From Liolophura sinensis (lineage: Eukaryota; Mollusca; Polyplacophora; Chitonida; Chitonidae), in contig NW_027017981.1 of NCBI RefSeq assembly GCF_032854445.1, positions 1 through 64,000 on the forward strand: a stretch of DNA of 64,000 bases, read 5' to 3'. How positions within the stretch are numbered: the first letter of the stretch is position 1; each line of letters opens with the position of its first letter. Below are positions 51,360 to 63,432 of this stretch, piece after piece. The position numbers and the translations under genes are program-made. The notes beneath the pieces are model-generated. The model searched no databases. It was given only the letters and a program-made list of their open reading frames with translations, and was not told the origin of the DNA.

Positions 51360-53555
51360 GTGCCCAGCAACGGCTCTTACTCCATGGAAACCAGGGAAAT
51401 TTGCAATATTTCAACAGGTGCCGATGCCTGGCTCAATTCCGCTTCTTTTGGCACCTTATTTATGTGGGTCTGTGGTCAGTTGTACTTTTTACAGCAGACT
51501 GTATCAAGTACCTTGTGTTTTTTATGTACAAATGGTGTGGTTTTTCTACACGTAGATAAAGACATTGAGATTATCTTGGACTTAGAAGTAAGACAATTGC
51601 TGGGTGAGTTAAATGGGCTTAGCCCAAAGATTTGACATCTTCTGGGCTACCGAAAAGCACATAACTTATAGTCAAAAGTTGAATATAGTAATGACCAGTC
51701 GCGATGGTACATAGTACAGTGTAGCCGATTTCAATTAACAAAAATACCAGGCCAAATTGCAAAAGTGGAAAAACTGTTCCAGTGTTGCTGGTAAGAGGCT
51801 AATCCGACGTATTTTCTGACGAAAAATCGAATGGTGCAAACCGCGTTGCTCTCCGACCAATACTTTTGGCTGTAGCGACAATTGAATGATCATTGATGTC
51901 ATAATCACGTGCCCAGCAACGGCTCTTACTCCATGGAAACCAGGGAAATTTGCAATTTTTCAACTGCTGCCGATGCCTGGCTCAATTCCGCTTCTTTTGG
52001 CACCTTATTAATGTGGGCCTGTGATCAGTTGTACTTTTTACAGCAGACTGTATCAAGTACCTTGTGTTTTTTATGTACAAATGGTGTGGTTTTTCTACAC
52101 GTAGATAAAGACATTGAGATTGTCTTGGACTTAGAAGTAAGACAATTGCTGAGTGAGTTAAATGGGCTTAGCCCAAAGATTTGACGTCTTCTGGGCTACC
52201 GAAGGGCACATAACTTATAGTCAAAAGTTGAATATAGTAATGACCAGTCGCGATGGTACATAGTACAGTGTAGCCGATTTCAATTAACAAAAAGACCAGG
52301 CAAAAATGCAAAAGTGGAAAAACTGTTCCAGTGTTGCTGGTAAGAGGCTAATCCGACGTATTTTGTGACGAGAAATCCAATGGTACAAACCGCGTTGCTC
52401 TCCGACCAATACTTTTGGCTGTAGCGACAATTGAATGATCATTGATGTCATAATCACGTGCCCAGCAACGGCTCTTACTCCATGGAAACCAGGGAAATTT
52501 GCAATATTTCAACAGGTGCCGATGCCTGGCTCAATTCCGCTTCTTTTGGCACCTTATTTATGTGGGTCTGTGGTCAGTTGTACTTTTTACAGCAGACTGT
52601 ATCAAGTACCTTGTGTTTTTTATGTACAAATGGTGTGGTTTTTCTACACGTAGATAAAGACATTGAGATTATCTTGGACTTAGAAGTAAGACAATTGCTG
52701 GGTGAGTTAAATGGGCTTAGCCCAAAGATTTGACATCTTCTGGGCTACCGAAAAGCACATAACTTATAGTCAAAAGTTGAATATAGTAATGACCAGTCGC
52801 GATGGTACATAGTACAGTGTAGCCGATTTCAATTAACAAAAATACCAGGCCAAAATGCAAAAGTGGAAAAACTGTTCCAGTGTTGCTGGTAAGAGGCTAA
52901 TCCGACGTATTTTCTGACGAAAAATCGAATGGTGCAAACCGCGTTGCTCTCCGACCAATACTTTTGGCTGTAGCGACAATTGAATGATCATTGATGTCAT
53001 AATCACGTGCCCAGCAACGGCTCTTACTCCATGGAAACCAGGGAAATTTGCAATTTTTCAACTGCTGCCGATGCCTGGCTCAATTCCGCTTCTTTTGGCA
53101 CCTTATTAATGTGGGCCTGTGATCAGTTGTACTTTTTACAGCAGACTGTATCAAGTACCTTGTGTTTTTTATGTACAAATGGTGTGGTTTTTCTACACGT
53201 AGATAAAGACATTGAGATTGTCTTGGACTTAGAAGTAAGACAATTGCTGGGTGAGTTAAATGGGCTTAGCCCAAACATTTGACATCTTCTGGGCTACCGA
53301 AGGGCACATAACTTATAGTCAAAAGTTAAATATAGTAATGATCAGTGGCGATGGTACACAGTACAGTGTAGCCGATTTCAATTAACAAAAAGACCAGGCA
53401 AAAATGCAAAAGTGGAAAAACTGTTCCAGTGCTGCTGGTAAGAGGCTAATCCGACGTATTTTGTGACGAGAAATCGAATGGTGCAAACCGTGTTGCTCTC
53501 CAACCAATACTTTTGGCTGTAGCGACAATTGAATGATCATTGATGTCATAATCAC
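51360..53555 (+). repeat. Tandem duplication of an I2-Q dimer
   Basis: Unit starts: 51360 I2, 51909 Q/V2 chimera, 52458 I2, 53007 Q. The two dimers are 1098 bp apart, exactly two monomers. Both share GATTATC, ACCGAAAAGCAC, AAAATACCAGGCC and GTGATCAGTTG. The unit at 51909 carries V2 marks in its second half (GCTGAGTGAG at about 52148, AAATCCAATGGTAC at about 52374), the same as the V2 unit at 50811. It is therefore the crossover product that made the duplication. Confidence 0.88.
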
Positions 53556-56500
53556 GTGCCCAGCAACGGCTCTTACTCCATGGAAACCAGGGAAAATTGC
53601 AATTTTTCAACAGCTGCCGATGCCTGGCTCAATTCCGCTTCTTTTGGCACCTTATTAATGTGGGTCTGTGGTCAGTTGTACTTTTTACAGCAGACTGTAT
53701 CAAGTACCTTGTGTTTTTCATGTACAAATGGTCTGGTTTTTCTACACGTAGATAAAGACATTGAGATTGTCTTGGACTTAGAAGTAAGACAATTGCTGGG
53801 TGAGTTAAATGGGCTTAGCCCAAAGATTTGACGTCTTCTGGGCTACCGAAGGGCACATAACTTATAGTCAAAAGTTGAATATAGTAATAACCAGTCGCGA
53901 TGGTACATAGTACAGTGTAGCCGATTTCAATTAACAAAAAGACCAGGCAAAAACGCAAAAGTGGAAAAACTGTTCCAGTTCTCCTAGTAAGAGGCTAATC
54001 CGACGTATTTTGTGACGAGAAATCGAATGGTGCAAACCGCGTTGCTCTCCGACCAATACTTTTGGCTGTAGCGACAATTGAATGATCATTGATGTCATAA
54101 CCACTTGCCCAGCAACGGGTCTTACTCCATGGAAACCAGAGAAATTTGCAATTTTTCAACTGCTGCCGATGACTGGCTCAATTCCGCTTCTTTTGGCACC
54201 TTATTAATGTGGGCCTGTGGTCAGTTGTACTTTTTACAGCAGACTGTATCAAGTACCTTGTGTTTTTTATGTACAAATGGTGTGGTTTTTCTACACGTAG
54301 ATAAAGACATTGAGATTGTCTTGGACTTAGAAGTAAGACAATTGCTGGGTGAGTTAAATGCGCGTAGAGAAAAGATTTGAGGTCTTCTGGGCTACCGAAG
54401 GGCACATAACTTATAGTCAAATGTTGAATATAGTAATGACCAGTCGCGATGGTACAAAGTACAGTGTAGCCGATTTCAATTAACAAAAAGACCAGGCAAA
54501 AATGCAAAAGTGGAAAAACTGTTCCAGTGCTGCTGGTAAGAGGCTAATCCGACGTATTTTCTGACGAGAAATCGAATGGTGCAAACCGCGTTGCTCTACG
54601 ACCAATACTTTTGGCTGTAGCGACAATTGAATGATCATTGATGTCATAATCACGTGCCCAGCAACGGCTCTTACTCCATGGAAACCAGAGAAATTTGCAA
54701 TTTTTCACCTGCTGCCGATGCCTGGCTCAATTCCGCATCTTTTAGCACCTTATTAATGTGGGCCTGTGGTCAGTTGTACTTTTTACAGCAGACTGTATCA
54801 AGTACCTTGTGTTTTTTATGTACAAATGGTGTGGTTTTTCTACACGTAGATAAAGACATTGAGATTGTCTTGGACTTAGAAGTAAGACAATTGCTGGGTG
54901 AGTTAAATGGGCTTAGCCCAAAGATTTGACGTCTTCTGGGCTACCGAAGGGCACATAACTGATAGTCAAAAGTTGAATATAGTAATGACCGGTCGCGATG
55001 GTACATAGTACAGTGTAGCCGATTTCAATTAACAAAAAGACCAGGCAAAAATGCAAAAGTGGAAAAACTGTTCCAGTGCTGCTGGTAAGAGGCTAATCCG
55101 ACGTATTTTCTGACGAAAAATCGAATGGTGCAAACCGCGTTGCTCTCCGACCAATACTTTTGGCTGTATCGACAATTGAATGATCATTGATGTCATAATC
55201 ACGTGCCCAGCAACGGCTCTTACTCCATGGAAACCAGGGAAATTTGCAATTTTTCAACTGCTGCCGATGCCTGTCTCAATTCCGCCTCTTTTGGCACCTT
55301 ATCAATGTGGGCCTGTGGTCAGTTGTACTTTTTACAGCAGACTGTATCAAGTACCTTGTGTTTTTTATGTACAAATGGTGTGGTTGTTCTACACGTAGAT
55401 AAAGACATTGAGATTGTCTTGGACTTAGAAGTAAGACAATTGCTGGGTGAGTTAAATGGGCTTAGCCCAAATATTTGACGTCTTCTGGGCTACCGAAGGG
55501 CACATAACTTATAGTCAAAAGTTGAATATAGTAATGACCAGTCGCGATGGTACATAGTACAGTGTAGCCGATTTCAATTAACAAAAAGACCAGGCAAAAA
55601 TGCAAAAGTGGAAAAACTGTTCCAGTGTTGCTGGTAAGAGGCTAATCCGACGTATTTTGTGACGAGAAATCGAATGGTGCAAACCGCGTTACTCTCCGAC
55701 CAATACGTTTGGCTGTAGCGACAATTGAATGATCATTGATGTCATAATCACGTGCCCAGCAACGGCTCTTACTCCATGGAAACCAGGGAAATTTGCAATA
55801 TTTCAACAGGTGCCGATGCCTGGCTCAATTCCGCTTCTTTTGGCACCTTATTAATGTGGGTCTGTGGTCAGTTGTACTTTTTACAGCAGACTGTATCAAG
55901 TACCTTGTGATTTTTATGTACAAATGGTCTGGTTTTTCTACACTTAGATAAAGACTTTGAGATTGTCTTGGACTTAGAAGTAAGACAATTGCTGGGTGAG
56001 TTAAATGGGGTTAGCCCAAATATTTGACATCTTCTGGGCTACCGAAAAGCACATAACTTATAGTCAAAAGTTGAATATAGTAATGACCAGTCGCGATGGT
56101 ACATAGTACAGTGTAGCCGATTTCAATTAACAAAAAGACCAGGCAAAAATGCAAAAGTGGAAAAACTGTTCCAGTGTTGCTGGTAAGAGGCTATTCCGAC
56201 GTATTTTGTAACGAGAAATCGAATGGTGCAAACCGCGTTGCTCTCCGACCAATACTTTTGGCTGTAGCGACAATTGAATGATCATTGATGTCATAATCAC
56301 GTGCCCATCAACGGATCTTACTCCATGGAAACCAGGGAAATTTGCAATTTTTCACCTGCTGCCGATGCCTGGCTCAATTCCGCATCTTTTGGCACCTTAT
56401 TAATGTGGGTCTGTGGTCAGTTGTACTTTTTACAGCAGACTGTATCAAGTACCTTGTGTTTTTTATGTACAAATGGTCTGGTTTTTCTACACGTAGATAA

Positions 56501-59500
56501 AGACATTGAGATTGTCTTGGACTTAGAAGTAAGACAATTGCTGGGTGAGTTAAATGGGCTTAGCCCAAAGATTTGACGTCTTCTGGGCTACCGAAGGGCA
56601 CATAGCTTATAGTCAAAAGTTGAATATAGTAATGACCAGTCGCGATGGTACATAGTACAGTGTAGCCGATTTCAATTAACAAAAAGACCAGGCAAAAATG
56701 CAAAAGTGGAAAAACTGTTCCAGTTCTGCTGGTAAGAGGCTAATCCGACGTATTTTGTGACGAGAAATCGAATGGTGCAAACCGCGTTGCTCTCCGACCA
56801 ATACTTTTGGCTGTAGCGACAATTGAATGATCATTGATGTCATAATCACGTGCCCAGCAACGGCTCTTACTCCATGGAAACCAGGGAAATTTGCAATTAT
56901 TCAACAGTTGCCGATGCCTGGCTCAATTCCGCTTCTTTTGGCACCTTATTAATGTGGGCCTGTGGTCAGTTGTACTTTTTACAGCAGACTGTATCAAGTA
57001 CCTTGTGTTTTTTATGTACAAATGGTGTGGTTTTTCTACACGTAAAGACATTGAGATTGTCTTGGACTTAGAAGTAAGACAATTGCTGGGTGAGTTAAAT
57101 GGGCTTAGCCCAAAGATTTGACGTCTTCTGGGCTACCGAAGGGCACATAACTTATAGTCAAAAGTTGAATATAGTAATGACCAGTCGCGATGGTACATAG
57201 TACAGTGTAGCCGATTTCAATTAACAAAAAGACCAGGCAAAAATGCAAAAGTGGAAAAACTGTTCCAGTGTTGCTGGTAAGAGGCTAATCCGACGTATTT
57301 TGTGACGAGAAATCGAATGGTGCAAACCGCGTTGCTCTCCGACCAATACTTTTGGCTGTAGCGACAATTGAATGATCATTGATGTCATAATCACGTGCCC
57401 AGCAACGGCTCTTACTCCATGGAAACCAGGGAAATTTGCAATATTTCAACAGGTGCCGATGCCTGGCTCAATTCCGCTTCTTTTGGCACCTTATTAATGT
57501 GGGTCTGTGGTCAGTTGTACTTTTTACAGCAGACTGTATCAAGTACCTTGTGTTTTTTATGTACAAATGGTGTGGTTTTTCTACACGTAGATAAAGACAT
57601 TGAGATTATCTTGGACTTAGAAGTAAGACAATTGCTGGGTGAGTTAAATGGGCTTAGCCCAAAGATTTGACATCTTCTGGGCTACCGAAAAGCACATAAC
57701 TTATAGTCAAAAGTTGAATATAGTAATGACCAGTCGCGATGGTACATAGTACAGTGTAGCCGATTTCAATTAACAAAAAGACCAGGCCAAAATGCAAAAG
57801 TGGAAAAACTGTTCCAGTTCTCCTGGTAAGAGGCTAATCCGACGTATTTTCTGACGAAAAATCGAATGGTGCAAACCGCGTTGCTCTCCGACCAATACTT
57901 TTGGCTGTAGCGACAATTGAATGATCATTGATGTCATAATCACGTGCCCAGCAACGGCTCTTACTCCATGGAAACCAGGGAAATTTGCAATTTTTCAACT
58001 GCTGCCGATGCCTGGCTCAATTCCGCTTTTTTTGGCACCTTATTAATGTGGGCCTGTGATCAGTTGTACTTTTTACAGCAGACTGTATCAAGTACCTTGT
58101 GTTTTTTATGTGCAAATTTTGTGGTTTTTCTACACGTAGATAAAGACATTGAGATTGTCTTGGACTTAGAAGTAAGACAATTGCTGGGTGAGTTAAATGG
58201 GCTTAGCCCAAACATTTGACGTCTTCTGGGCTACCGAAGGGCACATAACTTATAGTCAAGAGGTGAATATAGTAATAACCAGTCGCGATGGTACATAGTA
58301 CAGTGTAGCCGATTTCAATTAACAAAAAGACCAGGCAAAAATGCAAAAGTGGAAAAACTGTTCCAGTGCTGCTGGTAAGAGGCTAATCCGACGTATTTTG
58401 TGACGAAAAATCGAATGGTGCAAACCGCGTTGCTCTCCGACCAATACTTTTGGCTGTAGCGACAATTGAATGATCATTGATGTCATAATCACGTGCCCAG
58501 CAACGGCTCTTACTCCATGGAAACCAGGGAAATTTGCAATTTTTCAACAGCTGCCGGTGCCTGGCTCAATTCCGCATCTTTTGGCACCTTATTAATGTAT
58601 GCCTGTGGTCAGTTGTACTTTTTACAGCAGACTGTATCAAGTACCTTGTGTTTTTTATGTACAAATGGTGTGGTTTTTCTACACGTAGATAAAGACATTG
58701 AGATTGTCTTGGACTTAGAAGTAAGACAATTGCTGGGTGAGTTAAATGGGCTGAGCCCAAAGATTTGACGTCTTCTGGGCTACCGAAGGGCACATAACTT
58801 ATAGTCAAAAGTTAAATATAGTAATGACCAGTGGCGATGGTACACAGTACAGTGTAGCCGATTTCAATTAACAAAAAGACCAGGCAAAAATGCAAAAGTG
58901 GAAAAACTGTTCCAGTGCTGCTGGTAAGAGGCTAATCCGACGTATTTTCTGACGAGAAATCGAATGGTGCAAACCGCGTTGCTCTCCGACCAATACTTTT
59001 GGCTGTAGCGACAATTGAATGATCATTGATGTCATAATCACGTGCCCAGCAACGGCTCTTACTCCATGGAAACCAGGGAAATTTGCAATTTTTCAACAGC
59101 TGCCGATGCCTGGCTCAATTCCGCATCTTTTGGCACCTTATTAATGTGGGCCTGTGGTCAGTTGTACTTTTTACAGCAGACTGTATCAAGTACCTTGTGT
59201 TTTTTATGTACAAATGGTGTGGTTTTTCTACACGTAGATAAAGACATTGAGATTGTCTTGGACTTAGAAGTAAGACAATTGCTGGGTGAGTTAAATGGGC
59301 TTAGCCCAAAGATTTGACGTCTTCTGGGCTACCGAAGGGCACATAACTTATAGTCAAAAGTTGAATATAGTAATGACCAGTCGCGATGGTACATAGTACA
59401 GTGTAGCCGATTTCAATTAACAAAAAGACCAGGCAAAAATGCAAAAGTGGAAAAACTGTTCCAGTGTTGCTGGTAAGAGGCTAATCCGACGTATTTTGTG

Positions 59501-62500
59501 ACGAGAAATCGAATGGTGCAAACCGCGTTGCTCTCCGACCAATACTTTTGGCTGTAGCGACAATTGAATGATCATTGATGTCATAATCACGTGCCCATCA
59601 ACGGCTCTTACTCCATGGAAACCAGGGAAATTTGCAATTTTTCAACAGCTGTCGATGCCTGGCTCAATTCCGCATCTTTTGGCACCTTATTAATGTGGGT
59701 CTGTGGTCAGTTGTACATTTTACAGCAGACTGTATCAAGTACCTTGTGTTTTTTATGTACAAATGGTGTGGTTTTTCTACACGTAGATAAAGACATTGAG
59801 ATTGTCTTGGACTTAGAAGTAAGACAATTGCTGGGTAAGTTAAATGGGCTTAGCCCAAAGATTTGACGTCTTCTGGGCTACCGAAGGGCACATAACTTAT
59901 AGTCAAAAGTTGAATATAGTAATGACCAGTCGCGATGGTACATAGTACAGTGTAGCCGATTTCAATTAACAAAAAGACCAGGCAAAAATGCAAAAGTGGA
60001 AAAACTATTCCAGTGTTGCTGGTAAGAGGCTATCCGACGTATTTTGTGACGAGAAATCGAATGGTGCAAACCGCGTTGCTCTCCGACCAATACTTTTGGC
60101 TGTAGCGACAATTGAATGATCATTGATGTCATAATCACGTGCCCAGCAACGGCTCTTACTCCATGGAAACCAAGGAAATTTGAAATTTTTCAACAGTTGC
60201 CGATGCCTGGCTCAATTCCGCTTTTTTTGGCACCTTATTAATGTGGGTCTGTGGTCAGTTGTACTTTTTACAGCAGACTGTATCAAGTACCTTGTGTTTT
60301 TTATGTACAAATGGTGTGGTTGTTCTACACGTAGATAAAGACATTGAGATTGTCTTGGACTTAGAAGTAAGACAATTGCTGGGTGAGTTAAATGGGCTTA
60401 GCCAAAAGATTTGATGTCTTCTTGGCTACCGAAGGGCACATAACTTATAGTCAAAAGTTGAATATAGTAATGACCAGTCGCGATGGTACATAGTACAGTG
60501 TAGCCGATTTCAATTAACAAAAAGACCAGGCAAAAATGCAAAAGTGGAAAAACTGTTCCAGTGTTGCTGGTAAGAGGCTATTCCGACGTATTTTGTAACG
60601 AGAAATCGAATGGTGCAAACCGCGTTGCTCTCCGACCAATACTTTTGGCTGTAGCGACAATTGAATGATCATTGATGTCATAATCACGTGCCCATCAACG
60701 GATCTTACTCCATGGAAACCAGGGAAATTTGCAATTTTTCACCTGCTGCCGATGCCTGGCTCAATTCCGCATCTTTTGGCACCTTATAAATGTGGGCCTG
60801 TGGTCAGTTGTACTTTTTACAGTAGACTGTATCAAGTACCTTGTGTTTTTTATGTACAAATGGTGTGGTTTTTCTACACGTAGATAAAGACATTGAGATT
60901 GTCTTGGACTTAGAAGTAAGACAATTGCTGGGTGAGTTAAATGGGCTTAGCCCAAAGATTTGAGGTCTTCTGGGCTACCGAAGGGCACATAACTTATAGT
61001 CAAAAGTTGAATATAGTAATGACCAGTCGCGATGGTACATAGTACAGTGTAGTCGATTTCAATTAACAAAAAGACCAGGCAAGAATGCAAAAGTGGAAAA
61101 ACTGTTCCAGTTCTGCTGGTAAGAGGCTAACCCGACGTATTTTGTGACGAGAAATCGAATGGTGCAAACCGCGTTGCTCTCCGACCAATACTTTTGGCTG
61201 TAGCGACAATTGAATGATCATTGATGTCATAATCACGTGCCCAGCAACGGCTCTTACTCCATGGAAACCAGGGAAATTTGCAATTATTCAACAGTTGCCG
61301 ATGCCTGGCTCAATTCCGCTTCTTTTGGCACCTTATTAATGTGGGCCTGTGGTTAGTTGTACTTTTTACAGCAGACTGTATCAAGTACCTTGTGTTTTTT
61401 ATGTACAAATGGTGTGGTTTTTCTACACGTAGATAAAGACATTGAGATTGTCTTGGACTTAGAAGTAAGACAATTGCTGGGTGAGTTAAATGGGCTTAGC
61501 CCAAAGATTTGACGTCTTCTGGGCTACCGAAGGGCACATAACTTATAGTCAAAAGTTGAATATAGTAATGACCAGTCGCGATGGTACATAGTACAGTGTA
61601 GCCGATTTCAATTAACAAAAAGACCAGGCAAAAATGCAAAAGTGGAAAAACTGTTCCAGTGTTGCTGGTAAGAGGCTAATCCGACGTATTTTGTGACGAG
61701 AAATCGAATGGTGCAAACCGCGTTGCTCTCCGACCAATACTTTTGGCTGTAGCGACAATTGAATGATCATTGATGTCATAATCACGTGCCCAGCAACGGC
61801 TCTTACTCCATGGAAACCAGGGAAATTTGCAATATTTCAACAGGTGCCGATGCCTGGCTCAATTCCGCTTCTTTTGGCACCTTATTAATGTGGGTCTGTG
61901 GTCAGTTGTACTTTTTACAGCAGACTGTATCAAGTACCTTGTGTTTTTTATGTACAAATGGTGTGGTTTTTCTACACGTAGATAAAGACATTGAGATTGT
62001 CTTGGACTTAGAAGTAAGACAATTGCTGGGTGAGTTAAATGGGCTTAGCCCAAAAATTTGACATCTTCTGGGCTACCGAAAAGCACATAACTTATAGTCA
62101 AAAGTTGAATATAGTAATGACCAGTCGCGATGGTACATAGTACAGTGTAGCCGATTTCAATTAACAAAAAGACCAGGCCAAAATGCAAAAGTGGAAAAAC
62201 TGTTCCAGTTCTCCTGGTAAGAGGCTAATCCGACGTATTTTCTGACGAAAAATCGAATGGTGCAAACCGCGTTGCTCTCCGACCAATACTTTTGGCTGTA
62301 GCGACAATTGAATGATCATTGATGTCATAATCACGTGCCCAGCAACGGCTCTTACTCCATGGAAACCAGGGAAATTTGCAATTTTTCAACTGCAGCCGAT
62401 GCCTGGCTCAATTCCGCTTTTTTTGGCACCTTATTAATGTGGGCCTGTGATCAGTTGTACTTTTTACAGCAGACTGTATCAAGTACCTTGTGTTTTTTAT

Positions 62501-63432
62501 GTACAAATGGTGTGGTTTTTCTACACGTAGATAAAGACATTGAGATTGTCTTGGACTTAGAAGTAAGACAATTGCTGGGTGAGTTAAATGGGCTTAGCCC
62601 AAAGATTTGACATCTTCTGGGCTACCGAAAAGCACATAACTTATAGTCAAAAGTTGAATATAGTAATGACCAGTCGCGATGGTACATAGTACAGTGTAGC
62701 CGATTTCAATTAACAAAAATACCAGGCCAAAATGCAAAAGTGGAAAAACTGTTCCAGTGTTGCTGGTAAGAGGCTAATCCGACGTATTTTCTGACGAAAA
62801 ATCGAATGGTGCAAACCGCGTTGCTCTCCGACCAATACTTTTGGCTGTAGCGACAATTGAATGATCATTGATGTCATAATCACGTGCCCAGCAACGGCTC
62901 TTACTCCATGGAAACCAGGGAAATTTGCAATTTTTCAACTGCTGCCGATGCCTGGCTCAATTCCGCTTCTTTTGGCACCTTATTAATGTGGGCCTGTGAT
63001 CAGTTGTACTTTTTACAGCAGACTGTATCAAGTACCTTGTGTTTTTTATGTACAAATGGTGTGGTTTTTCTACACGTAGATAAAGACATTGAGATTGTCT
63101 TGGACTTAGAAGTAAGACAATTGCTGGGTGAGTTAAATGGGCTTAGCCCAAAGATTTGACGTCTTCTGGGCTACCGAAGGGCACATAACTTATAGTCAAA
63201 AGTTAAATATAGTAATGATCAGTGGGGATGGTACACAGTACAGTGTAGCCGATTTCAATTAACAAAAAGACCAGGCAAAAATGCAAAAGTGGAAAAACTG
63301 TTCCAGTGCTGCTGGTAAGAGGCTAATCCGACGTATTTTGTGACGAGAAATCGAATGGTGCAAACCGCGTTGCTCTCCAACCAATACTTTTGGCTGTAGC
63401 GACAATTGAATGATCATTGATGTCATAATCAC
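53556..63432 (+). repeat. 18-monomer block with two M-V-I-Q modules
   Basis: Unit starts: 53556 F' (GGGAAAATTGC), 54105 D1, 54654 P, 55203 C'', 55752 I, 56301 M, 56850 V, 57395 I2, 57944 Q with K, 58493 G2, 59042 F, 59591 F, 60139 V-like, 60688 M, 61237 V, 61786 I, 62335 Q, 62884 Q. M-V-I-Q at 56301-58492 and 60688-62883 share the private marks TTTTGTAACGAG upstream of M, AGTTCTCCTGG after I, and CCGCTTTTTTTGGC in Q. Unit 56850 has lost 4 bp near 57044 (CGTAAAGAC for CGTAGATAAAGAC). Confidence 0.87.
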
